6,066 nt of DNA, taken from Solirubrobacterales bacterium. GTDB lineage: Bacteria; Actinomycetota; Thermoleophilia; Solirubrobacterales; Solirubrobacteraceae. A program made the position numbers and the translations under genes. The stretch is taken from assembly GCA_027314825.1 (NCBI GenBank), contig DAHVAB010000165.1:1-6066 (forward strand), given 5' to 3'. The notes below the pieces were generated by a model. It ran no database searches and was not told where the DNA came from. It worked only from the letters and a program-made list of their open reading frames with translations. The stretch's first letter is position 1. Each line of letters begins with the position of its first letter. Shown here one piece after another: positions 1 to 6,015 of the stretch.

Positions 1-1
1 T

Positions 2-370
2 ACGTTCGGCCGCGCGATCGGCTCCTACCAGGCGGTCAAGCACTCGCTGACCGAGGTGCTGCGCCAGCTGGAGAACGGGCGCTCGCTGCTCTACTACGCC
101 GGCTGGGCGCGCGGCGGCGCGCCCGAGGAGTTCGCGCTGGCGGCGAACGCCGCCCGCTCGGTCGCCGGCAGGGCGCTCAGCACGGCGGCACGGAGCATGA
201 TCTCCGTCCACGGCGGGATCGGCGCCACCTGGGAGCACGACGCGCCGCTCTACTTCCGCCGCGCGCAGCTCTCCAGCCGCCTGCTCGGCGGCACTAGCGG
301 CGCGACCGACCGGGTCGCCGGCGAGCTGATCGCGCGAGCGTCCGGCGCCGCCGCCGGGTCCGCGGCGTAG
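2..370 (+). CDS. Acyl-CoA dehydrogenase, C-terminal fragment (5' end outside window)
   Basis: This is the C-terminal all-helical domain of an FAD-dependent acyl-CoA dehydrogenase. The family oxidises an acyl-CoA thioester to the 2-enoyl-CoA in fatty-acid, sterol or branched-chain acyl catabolism, in the cytoplasm. The frame is open from base 2 and gives 122 residues before TAG. It begins with FGRAIGSYQAVKH, which matches the family's 'FGxxIGSFQAVKH' helix that contacts FAD and the dimer partner. Around residues 69-87 it carries HGGIGATWEHD followed by LYFRRAQ, the family's C-terminal signature. The internal GTG at 56 is not a real start, because the conserved motif lies upstream of it. At the position where medium-chain enzymes have the catalytic Glu (IYEGT) this protein reads LLGGT. 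It may therefore be a subfamily with another base, or the non-catalytic subunit of a heteromeric enzyme. The last 77 bases overlap the convergent cell-wall gene. The family is secure; the substrate is unknown. Confidence 0.9.
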   Translation, partial: TFGRAIGSYQAVKHSLTEVLRQLENGRSLLYYAGWARGGAPEEFALAANAARSVAGRALSTAARSMISVHGGIGATWEHDAPLYFRRAQLSSRLLGGTSGATDRVAGELIARASGAAAGSAA

Positions 371-1271
371 CGGCCTGCAGCCTCGCCGCGGCGCGCAGCT
401 GAGCGAGCACCGGCGCCCCGTAGGCGGCCTGCACGGCGCCTACGAGGCCGCCGCCGGCAGCGCAGTTGACGCAGAAGCCGTGCTGGGACCAGCCGATCGC
501 GCGAGCGAGGACCTGATCGGCGTAGAGGACGCCGTAGGCGTCGTGGCCGTAGTAGTCGTAGGCCGCCCACCAGGCGGAGTCGTCCAGCGCATAGCCGGCC
601 CCGTCGAGGGAGAGCAGGTGGGCGGCCGCCATGATCGAGTCGAAGTCGTCGTATATGGAGGGGTGCCTGGCGGTGCGGTGGTCGTAGCGGGCGGGACGGC
701 GGCCGTAGCGGTAGGAGTCGGCGACCAGCGCCCAGGTGGTGGGCGGGCCGTCGGTGACGTTGAACTGCATCGGCCCACCGCAGCAGCCGGCGAAGTTGAG
801 GCCGTGGTAGGTGGTGGGAGCGGTCGAGAAGGCCGACTCCTGGCGGTGGATCGAGGCGATCAGCAGCCAGTTGACGCCGAACGCCTTCTGCGCCTGTTCG
901 TAGATCGGGTAGAAGCCTTCGATCCAGCGGCGGGAGATCGGCAGCGACGGCGCGGCCAGCGCTGCTTCCGTGGGGGCGAAGGAAGGGCGTTGCGCGCCCG
1001 CCTGGGCGGTGGCGACGATCTTCGCGGGCTTCGACGGCCGGGTGGCGGAGGCGTAGATGCGACGGCCGGTGCGACGGTCGAGGATCGTTGCCGCCGGCCG
1101 CGGAGTGGCGACGTGAGCCGGCAGCGGCGGCGGGGTGCGGCGAGAGCCGACCGCTCCGCTCATCACCGCGGCGATCGCGCCGCAGCAGACGAGCAGGAGT
1201 GCGAGCGCCAGCAGCCACGGTCCCCGCTCGCGCGGCGGGCTCGGCACGTTGCCATCCGCCTGGACCCCCAC
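294..1271 (-). CDS. Membrane-anchored lytic transglycosylase / lysozyme-like protein
   Basis: This is a predicted peptidoglycan-cleaving enzyme acting outside the cytoplasmic membrane, 325 residues long. A short charged N-terminus is followed by a hydrophobic segment at about 19-40 (WLLALALLLVCCGAIAAVMS), a signal anchor or uncleaved signal. The CC at 29-30 is not a good lipobox because the preceding residue is V or C. A Pro/Ala-rich linker runs to about residue 110. The catalytic-like domain spans about 115-290. It has IHRQESAF with candidate acid Glu145, GPMQF at 166-170 (the SLT-type 'GLMQ' equivalent) and AAYDYYG at 236-242 (the 'YN' region equivalent). Four cysteines (163, 164, 267, 270) lie in the exported part and may form disulfides. 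The tail from about 302 is Arg-rich and is encoded within the antisense overlap with the acyl-CoA dehydrogenase gene. The GTG start at 1271 has GGGAG 11 nt upstream; GTG at codon 9 is an alternative. The gene begins 22 nt after the transaldolase stop, so it is probably co-transcribed. The fold is inferred from motifs and the exact family is uncertain. Confidence 0.8.
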   Translation of the reverse strand: MGVQADGNVPSPPRERGPWLLALALLLVCCGAIAAVMSGAVGSRRTPPPLPAHVATPRPAATILDRRTGRRIYASATRPSKPAKIVATAQAGAQRPSFAPTEAALAAPSLPISRRWIEGFYPIYEQAQKAFGVNWLLIASIHRQESAFSTAPTTYHGLNFAGCCGGPMQFNVTDGPPTTWALVADSYRYGRRPARYDHRTARHPSIYDDFDSIMAAAHLLSLDGAGYALDDSAWWAAYDYYGHDAYGVLYADQVLARAIGWSQHGFCVNCAAGGGLVGAVQAAYGAPVLAQLRAAARLQAATPRTRRRRRTLARSARRRPGRSRR

Positions 1272-1293
1272 GGCCGACGAAGCTCCCAGATCC

Positions 1294-2406
1294 CTACGCC
1301 GGGGTGAGCGCCCCGAGCTTCTCGGCGATGCCGGCCAGCAGATCCTCGAAGGAGTCGGAGAACTTCTGCACGCCCTCCCGCTCCAGCGTCTCGGTCACAT
1401 CGTCGTAGTCGACGCCCGCGTCGGCCAGCGCGCCGAGCAGGCTCTGCGCGTCGGAGACCGAGACGTCCAGACGCCGCTGCGGGCTGCCATGGTCCTGATA
1501 GGCGGCGATCGTCTCCTCGGGCATCGTGTTGACCGTGTCAGGGCCGATCAGCTCGTCGACGTAGAGGGTGTCGGGGTAGTCGGGGCTCTTCGTGGAGGTC
1601 GAGGCCCACAGCAGCCGCTGGGGCCTGGCGCCCTTGCTCGCCAGGTACTCCCAGCGGGGCCCGCTGAAGAGCTCGGTGGCGATCCGGTATGCGAGCTTCG
1701 CGTTGGCGACCGCGAGCCGGCCGAGCAGCGCCGGCGGCGCGCCGGCCTCCTGCAGGCGGCGGTCGGCCTCCGTGTCGATCCGGGAGACGAAGAAGCTAGC
1801 CACCGATGCGACCGGGCGAGGGTCGCCGCCCTCGGCGATCAGCCGCTCGATGCCGCGGACGTAGGACTCGGCGACGGCCGCGTAGCGGCGCAGCGAGAAG
1901 ATCAGGGTGACGTTGACCGAGCGGCCCTTGGCGATCACGTCCTCGACGGCGGCAAGTCCCGGCTCGGTGGCGGGGATCTTCACCATCAGGTTGGGGCGAT
2001 CGACCTGCTCGTGCAGGCGAATCGCCTCCCGGAAGGTTGCGAGCGTGTCGTAGGCGAGCGTCGGGTCGACCTCCAGGGAGACGTAGCCGTCGCGGCCGTG
2101 GCCGGCCTCCCAGATCGGCCGGAAGAGATCGCAGGCGTCGGCGATGTCGCGCTGCGCCATGGCCCAGAAGCACTGCTCGGGGTCCAGGCCCTGCTCAGCG
2201 AGCTCGCGCATCTGCTCGTCGTAGCGCTCGCCGGAGGTCATGGCCTTCTGCAGGATCGTCGGGTTGGAGGTGGCACCGACGACGGCATCGCGGTCGATCA
2301 TCTGCTGCAGGTGCCCGCCGTGGATCGACTCGCGGGAGAGGAAGTCGACCCACACGCTCTGGCCGATCGCCGAGAGGCGGTGCAGCGGGGAGAGGCTCGA
2401 TGTCAT
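1294..2406 (-). CDS. tal: Transaldolase (mycobacterial-type, single domain)
   Basis: Transaldolase (EC 2.2.1.2) moves a dihydroxyacetone unit from sedoheptulose 7-phosphate to glyceraldehyde 3-phosphate, giving erythrose 4-phosphate and fructose 6-phosphate. It is a cytoplasmic enzyme of the non-oxidative pentose phosphate pathway. The 370-residue product is close to the usual length of the actinobacterial Tal family and has no fused glucose-6-phosphate isomerase domain. The TIM-barrel active-site set is present: Asp21 (WVDFLSR), Asn48 (TSNPTI), Glu112 (VSLEVD), Schiff-base Lys143 (LMVKIPAT), Thr167 (VNVTLIFS), and Ser204/Arg209 (ASFFVSRID). The late WASTSTKSP and DTLYVDELIGPDTVNTMP stretches at about 268-295 are also typical. 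I chose ATG at 2406 rather than the in-frame GTG at 2442. A strong AAGGAG lies 6 nt upstream of it, and the 12 extra residues would be partly encoded by that site. It follows tkt by 156 nt on the same strand and is followed 22 nt later by the cell-wall gene. Confidence 0.97.
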   Translation of the reverse strand: MTSSLSPLHRLSAIGQSVWVDFLSRESIHGGHLQQMIDRDAVVGATSNPTILQKAMTSGERYDEQMRELAEQGLDPEQCFWAMAQRDIADACDLFRPIWEAGHGRDGYVSLEVDPTLAYDTLATFREAIRLHEQVDRPNLMVKIPATEPGLAAVEDVIAKGRSVNVTLIFSLRRYAAVAESYVRGIERLIAEGGDPRPVASVASFFVSRIDTEADRRLQEAGAPPALLGRLAVANAKLAYRIATELFSGPRWEYLASKGARPQRLLWASTSTKSPDYPDTLYVDELIGPDTVNTMPEETIAAYQDHGSPQRRLDVSVSDAQSLLGALADAGVDYDDVTETLEREGVQKFSDSFEDLLAGIAEKLGALTPA

Positions 2407-2412
2407 GGTCTT

Positions 2413-2418
2413 CTCCTT
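2413..2418 (-). promoter_or_regulatory. Ribosome binding site of tal
   Basis: The minus strand reads AAGGAG six bases before ATG at 2406. This is the strongest Shine-Dalgarno match in the window. It fixes the transaldolase start at 2406 and argues against the longer in-frame GTG start at 2442. Confidence 0.85.
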
Positions 2419-2511
2419 GCTCGCATGATCGGTGCGCGGCACGCTCGCGCCTGCGGGCCGCTCTCGAGGTTACGACGCTCGCCGGCCGCCGGCGCGGATA
2501 CTCCACGCATC

Positions 2512-2559
2512 GCCCGCGGCCTCGGCGTGGAGGCGCTGAGGTGGCGCGCCGCCGCGGGC
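2512..2559 (-). terminator. Inverted repeat just after the tkt stop; possible terminator or processing hairpin
   Basis: A perfect 9-base inverted repeat, GCCCGCGGC at 2512-2520 and GCCGCGGGC at 2551-2559, is separated by 30 bases. An inner 5-base pair set (GGCGC at 2532-2536, GCGCC at 2546-2550) can stack on the outer stem. The structure starts 3 nt past the tkt stop on the minus strand. No T-run follows, so it is not a classical intrinsic terminator. It could attenuate read-through, stabilise the tkt 3' end, or be chance in GC-rich DNA. The rest of the 156-nt tkt-tal gap shows only a weak TAACCT -10-like box (2467-2472, minus) with no matching -35. Confidence 0.35.
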
Positions 2560-2562
2560 CGC

Positions 2563-4668
2563 CTACGCATCGGCCGCCGCCTCGGCATCCGCATAGATCC
2601 GCTCCAGCAGCGCCGCGGCGCGGTCCGCGATCGAGTCCGCGTCCAGCCCCAGCTCGGCCAGGACGCGCTTGCCGGGCGCGGAGGCGCCGAAGCGGTCGAT
2701 GCCGACCACGTCGCCCCGGTCGCCGACCCACCGCCACCAGCTCATGCTCGCGCCGGCCTCGACGGCCAGCCGGGCGGGCGCATCCGGCGGGATCACCGCG
2801 TCGCGGTAGGCCGCATCCTGAGCTTCGAAGAGCTCCACGCACGGCATCGAGACCACCCGCACCGAGCGGCCCTCGGCGGCCAGGCGCCGGCCGGCCTGAA
2901 GGGTCGGCGCGAGCTCGCTGCCGGTCGCGATCAGGATCAGCTCCGCCTCGGATCGCTCTGCGCCATCGGAGCCGTTGCTCTCGCCGCCGCCGCTCATGGA
3001 GCCAGCGGAGTCCCAGAGCACGTAGCCGCCACGGTGCAGCTCGCCGGCCGCACCGAGGCCCTCGCCCTCACGGTCGAGCGTCGGCACGCTCTGACGGGAG
3101 AGCGCCAGCGCGACCGGCCCGTCGGCGCGCGCGAGCGCCGCCTCCCACGCGGCGGCGGTCTCGTTGGCGTCGCCGGGCCTGATCAGCCAGAGGCCGGGGA
3201 TCGCACGCAGGGAGGAGCACTGCTCGATCGGCTGATGGGTGGGGCCGTCCTCGCCGAGGCCGACCGAGTCGTGGGTGAAGACCCATACGACCGGCAGGCC
3301 CATCAGCGCGGAGAGGCGGATCGAGGGGCGCATGTAGTCGGAGAAGATCAGGAAGGTGGAGCCGTAAGGCTTGACGATCCCGCCGTGCGCGGCGGCGCCG
3401 TTGACGATCGCGCCCATCGCGTGCTCCCTGATCCCGAACGGGACGTTGCGCCCGGCGTGCACGCGGCTGAACTGCCCGGCCCCCTCGAAGACGGTCTTGG
3501 TCGACTCGACCAGGTCGGCCGCGCCGCCGATCATCGTCGGCGCGTGCTCGGAGAAGGCGGCCATCGCCTTCGCGCCCGCGGCCCTGGTGGCCAGGCCATC
3601 GCCGGCCTGGAAGCTGGGCAGCGCCTCCCGCCAGCCGTCGGCGAGCCGTCCCGACCATGCGCGCTCCCAGTCGGCCGCCAGGTCCGGCAGCTCCTCACGC
3701 CAGCGCCGCGCGCGCTCCTCCCACTCCGCCTGGGCGCCGGCGCCCCTCTCGCCCGCGAGCCGCATGTGCTCGTAGACCTCATCGGCAACGTCGAAGGCGC
3801 GGTCCGGGTCCATCCCCATCGCCTCCTTGGTGAGGCGGACCTCCTGCTCGCCGAGCGGCGCGCCGTGGGCTTTGGCGGTGTCGGTCGCGTTCGGAGCCGG
3901 ATAGGCGATATGGGAGCGGACCGCAATGAAGGAGGGCCGCTCGCCCTCGGCGCGAGCCGCGTCCAGGGCGGCCTCCAGCGCAGCCGTGTCCTCGGAGTCC
4001 TCGACGCGCTGCACGTGCCAGCCGTAGGCGGCGAAGCGGGCGAGATGATCCTCGCCGTCGAAGGAGATCGCGGTCGAGCCGTCGATGGTGATGTGGTTCT
4101 CGTCGTAGCAGACGGTCAGCTTGGAGAGGCCGAAGTGGCCGGCTATCGACGCGGCCTCCTGGCTGACTCCCTCCATCAGATCGCCGTCGGAGCAGATCGC
4201 GAAGGTGCGATGGTCGACGACGCGGTGGCCCGGGCGGTTGTAGCGCTCGGCGAGGAACCGCTCGGCGATCGCCATCCCGACGGCGTTGCCGACCCCCTGC
4301 CCGAGCGGCCCGGTCGTCACCTCCACCCCGGGAGTGTGGCCCCGCTCCGGGTGGCCCGGGGTGCGAGAGCCCCACTGGCGGAACTGGCGCAGATCATCGA
4401 GGGAGAGGTCGTATCCGGTGAGGTGCAGCAGCGCGTACTGGAGGATGCAGGCATGCCCGGCTGAGAGCACGAACCGGTCGCGGTCCGGCCAGGCCGGGGC
4501 CTCCGGGTTGAAGGAGAGCTCGCGCGTGAAGATCGTGTAGGCGAGCGGGGCGAGTGCCATCGCGGTGCCCGGGTGGCCGGCGTTGGCCTGCTGGACCGCG
4601 TCCATCGCGAGCGCCCTGATCGTGTCGATCGAGCGCCGCCTGAGCTGATCGCTCTCGTTGCGCTGCAT
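2563..4668 (-). CDS. tkt: Transketolase
   Basis: Transketolase (EC 2.2.1.1) transfers a two-carbon ketol unit between sugar phosphates using thiamine diphosphate and a divalent metal, in the cytoplasmic non-oxidative pentose phosphate pathway. The 701 residues cover the whole family. The thiamine pyrophosphate-binding domain holds His32 (AGHPG), His72 (SAGHACILQY), His106 (TPGHPE) and the metal motif CSDGDLMEG with Asp161 and Asn191. His268 lies in HGAPLG. The pyrimidine-binding domain has Arg362, Ser389, catalytic Glu415 (GIREHAMGAIVNG), His466 (THDSVGLGEDGPTHQP), Asp474, His478 and Arg525 (LSRQS). The C-terminal domain includes IATGSE at about 580-585. All these match known transketolase substrate or cofactor residues. 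Residue 160 is Ser where the consensus GDG has its first Gly, and a Gly/Ser-rich loop lies at about 554-573. ATG at 4668 is preferred over the adjacent GTG at 4671, because AGGAG is then 6 nt rather than 3 nt upstream. The gene pairs functionally with the downstream tal. Confidence 0.98.
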   Translation of the reverse strand: MQRNESDQLRRRSIDTIRALAMDAVQQANAGHPGTAMALAPLAYTIFTRELSFNPEAPAWPDRDRFVLSAGHACILQYALLHLTGYDLSLDDLRQFRQWGSRTPGHPERGHTPGVEVTTGPLGQGVGNAVGMAIAERFLAERYNRPGHRVVDHRTFAICSDGDLMEGVSQEAASIAGHFGLSKLTVCYDENHITIDGSTAISFDGEDHLARFAAYGWHVQRVEDSEDTAALEAALDAARAEGERPSFIAVRSHIAYPAPNATDTAKAHGAPLGEQEVRLTKEAMGMDPDRAFDVADEVYEHMRLAGERGAGAQAEWEERARRWREELPDLAADWERAWSGRLADGWREALPSFQAGDGLATRAAGAKAMAAFSEHAPTMIGGAADLVESTKTVFEGAGQFSRVHAGRNVPFGIREHAMGAIVNGAAAHGGIVKPYGSTFLIFSDYMRPSIRLSALMGLPVVWVFTHDSVGLGEDGPTHQPIEQCSSLRAIPGLWLIRPGDANETAAAWEAALARADGPVALALSRQSVPTLDREGEGLGAAGELHRGGYVLWDSAGSMSGGGESNGSDGAERSEAELILIATGSELAPTLQAGRRLAAEGRSVRVVSMPCVELFEAQDAAYRDAVIPPDAPARLAVEAGASMSWWRWVGDRGDVVGIDRFGASAPGKRVLAELGLDADSIADRAAALLERIYADAEAAADA

Positions 4669-4674
4669 CACTGA

Positions 4675-4679
4675 CTCCT
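4675..4679 (-). promoter_or_regulatory. Ribosome binding site of tkt
   Basis: AGGAG on the minus strand lies 6 nt before ATG at 4668 and only 3 nt before the adjacent GTG at 4671. The spacing favours the ATG, giving a 701-residue transketolase. Confidence 0.75.
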
Positions 4680-4726
4680 CTGCCCGGAGGCGTCGCTCTT
4701 TACGCGTTGCGCCGCAGCCCGCGCCG

Positions 4727-4756
4727 GTGAGGGCGGCCGGCGGACAGCGTCCTCAC
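4727..4756 (-). terminator. Inverted repeat between the secreted-protein gene and tkt; weak terminator candidate
   Basis: GTGAGG at 4727-4732 and CCTCAC at 4751-4756 form a 6-base perfect inverted repeat with an 18-base GC-rich loop. It starts 6 nt past the minus-strand stop at 4763, inside the 94-nt gap before tkt. There is no T-run after it. It could end transcription of the secreted-protein gene and separate it from tkt, but a 6-base repeat in such GC-rich sequence is weak evidence. I see no convincing tkt promoter in the same gap. Confidence 0.25.
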
Positions 4757-4762
4757 TCGATC

Positions 4763-5833
4763 CTAGTGGCTGCGCGTGTGAATCGCGTGGATCGCCGCCG
4801 GCCCCTTCAGCGTGATGACGCTCTGCAGGTGGACGATCTTCGGCTTGCGGCGGGCCGCGTCGCGGACCATCACACGCAGGGTCAGGGTCAGGTGGGCGAG
4901 GCTGCGCAGGCGGGCGGCGGCCTTCGACGGGATCGTCAGCTCGATCCGCCCGTGCGCCCCGCGGGTGGTGACGAGCAGGCGGTAGGCGATCAGGGTCTGC
5001 CCGCGGCCGGCGCCCTGCAGCCAGCGCGAGTGCTCGCCGTGGATGTGCAGCCGCCGCGCCACGGGCCTCGACATCAGGAGTTCGAAGTAGCCGGCGACCT
5101 GCCGGTCGACCGAGTAGCGCACGCTCAGGCCCTTCTTCAGGGCATGCGACAGCGAGGTCGGCAGCGGCAGGATGGTGAGGAGGGGCCCGGAGGGCGTGTG
5201 CGGCGCGGCCTGGCTGCCGGGGACGGCGGGGTCGGACGGGGCGGCGGCGGGCACGGGCGCCCCTGCGGTGCTGGGCAGCGGCGAGGCGGTGGAGACCGCC
5301 GTCGTGGAGACGGCCGTGGTGGAGGCGCCCGTTGTCGAGACGCCCGCGATCGGCGCGAGCCCAGAGGGGGCCGAGGAGGATGCGGAGGAGGTCGCGGTCA
5401 CCGTCACGGTCCGGGTGACCGTCGCGGCTGCGCCGGTGGCGGCGGAGCGCGAGCCGGCCGCCGTGGCGCGGGTGACCGGCGGAGCCGCCGAGAGCCCTCC
5501 GGCGCCGATCTCCCACAGGAAGGGGTCGAGCACGCTGCTCCAGCGGCGCTGGTGAGCGTTGCCGGGTTCCCAGTCGAGCGCGAAGACGCCGCTCGTGGGC
5601 CGCGCGGCGATGGTCGCGAGCGCATCCGCATCGGCGGCGACGCTTCGCCGCAGCGGCGCCGAGCGCCCGTGCACCCCCCGCGCCCCCGCCGGCGTCGCCG
5701 GCAGCGCCACGGTCGCGAGCGTGGCGATCGGCACGGTCAAGGCCGCCGCGACCGCGGCGCGAGCGCGGGTGTGAGCGAGTCGGTTCGCGCTGTGGGGTGA
5801 GACCACGGGGCCTACATCGGCAGGCCGCCGCAT
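4763..5833 (-). CDS. Secreted protein of unknown function with TVT/VSTT linker and beta-rich C-terminal domain
   Basis: I do not recognise a named family for this 356-residue protein. Residues 1-52 look like a signal peptide: an Arg-containing N-region (RLAHTRARA), a hydrophobic Ala/Val/Leu core at about 26-45, and a likely cleavage near PAGARG. Residues 82-115 (GVFALDWEP, DPFLWEIGAGG) are less simple and may be a short conserved segment. About 116-216 is a disordered Ala/Ser/Thr/Pro linker. It contains TVTRTVTVTATSS (138-150) and repeated (A/G)VSTT units (164-183). Residues 217-344 form a more ordered, beta-rich domain with GLSVRYSVDRQVAGYFELL and LTLTLRVMVRDAA. I recall similar domains in unnamed proteins of Solirubrobacterales. 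The protein has no cysteine, no lipobox and no C-terminal anchor, so it is probably released or held non-covalently. ATG at 5833 has only AAGG 3 nt upstream; GTG at codon 10 (5806) is an alternative start that would shorten the N-region. The downstream neighbour is tkt, with no obvious functional link. Confidence 0.75.
   Translation of the reverse strand: MRRPADVGPVVSPHSANRLAHTRARAAVAAALTVPIATLATVALPATPAGARGVHGRSAPLRRSVAADADALATIAARPTSGVFALDWEPGNAHQRRWSSVLDPFLWEIGAGGLSAAPPVTRATAAGSRSAATGAAATVTRTVTVTATSSASSSAPSGLAPIAGVSTTGASTTAVSTTAVSTASPLPSTAGAPVPAAAPSDPAVPGSQAAPHTPSGPLLTILPLPTSLSHALKKGLSVRYSVDRQVAGYFELLMSRPVARRLHIHGEHSRWLQGAGRGQTLIAYRLLVTTRGAHGRIELTIPSKAAARLRSLAHLTLTLRVMVRDAARRKPKIVHLQSVITLKGPAAIHAIHTRSH
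5285..5344 (-). repeat. Short imperfect (A/G)VSTT repeat coding region
   Basis: Within the secreted protein's linker, residues 164-183 read as four imperfect five-residue units (GVSTT, GASTT, AVSTT, AVSTA). At DNA level the units are similar but not identical, with visible matches around GTCGTGGAGAC and GTGGTGGAGGC on the plus strand. Thr/Ser-rich repeats like this are typical extended spacers, possibly glycosylated, in exported actinobacterial proteins. Confidence 0.6.
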
Positions 5834-6015
5834 ATGCCTTAGCGCGCGTGGACGCAGCCGGCCGGGAGAACGCCGCAGCGCGACCCGCGCGGCGCGACCC
5901 GGAGGGGAGCGCCTCAGAGGCGACCTCGCGGACCGGCGGCGCGATGAGCAAGTTCTCAGCGCCCGCGAATGCCGCGCTTAGGAAGACGCTGTTTGCTGCC
6001 ATGTGAGGGAAGGGC
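5834..6015. other. Non-coding spacer between divergent genes
   Basis: These 182 bases separate the minus-strand secreted-protein gene from the probable plus-strand gene at 6016 and should hold both promoters. Composition is less GC-rich towards 5985-6015. I see no convincing -35/-10 pair on either strand. A minus-strand TTGACG at 6020-6025, just inside the right-hand gene, has no good -10 partner. The spacer contains a 13-base palindrome (5910-5922) and a 10-base direct repeat GCGCGACCCG at 5878-5887 and 5892-5901. Open frames through it on both strands lack conserved features or good ribosome sites. Confidence 0.6.
5910..5922. promoter_or_regulatory. Perfect palindrome CGCCTC-A-GAGGCG, possible operator
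   Basis: Two 6-base arms are exactly complementary around a single central A. It lies in the spacer between divergent genes, about 77 bases upstream of the secreted-protein start and about 94 bases upstream of the right-hand start. The one-base centre suits a dimeric DNA-binding protein better than an RNA hairpin. No regulator is encoded in the window, and GC-rich sequence produces palindromes by chance. Confidence 0.3.

Noticed and set aside
2403..2594. A 63-codon minus-strand frame spanning the tkt-tal gap
   Set aside because: It has an Arg/Pro/Ala-rich composition and no ribosome site at its start. It overlaps the end of tkt and the start of tal, and is consistent with GC-rich background.
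1135..4464. A 1109-codon open frame on the plus strand across tal and most of tkt
   Set aside because: It is antisense to two unmistakable enzymes with full active-site sets. Its translation is low-complexity Arg/Gly/Val/Asp-rich with no motif. Long antisense frames are expected in very GC-rich coding DNA.
5390..5425. GTCACCGTCACGGTCCGGGTGACC as a regulatory repeat or operator
   Set aside because: It lies inside the secreted-protein coding region and encodes the TVTRTVTVT linker. The internal symmetry follows from alternating Thr and Val codons.
5944..6006. Short plus-strand frame MSKFSAPANAALRKTLFAAM ending just before 6016
   Set aside because: It is only 20 codons with no Shine-Dalgarno upstream. 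A leader peptide is conceivable, but nothing such as a codon run or attenuator structure supports it.
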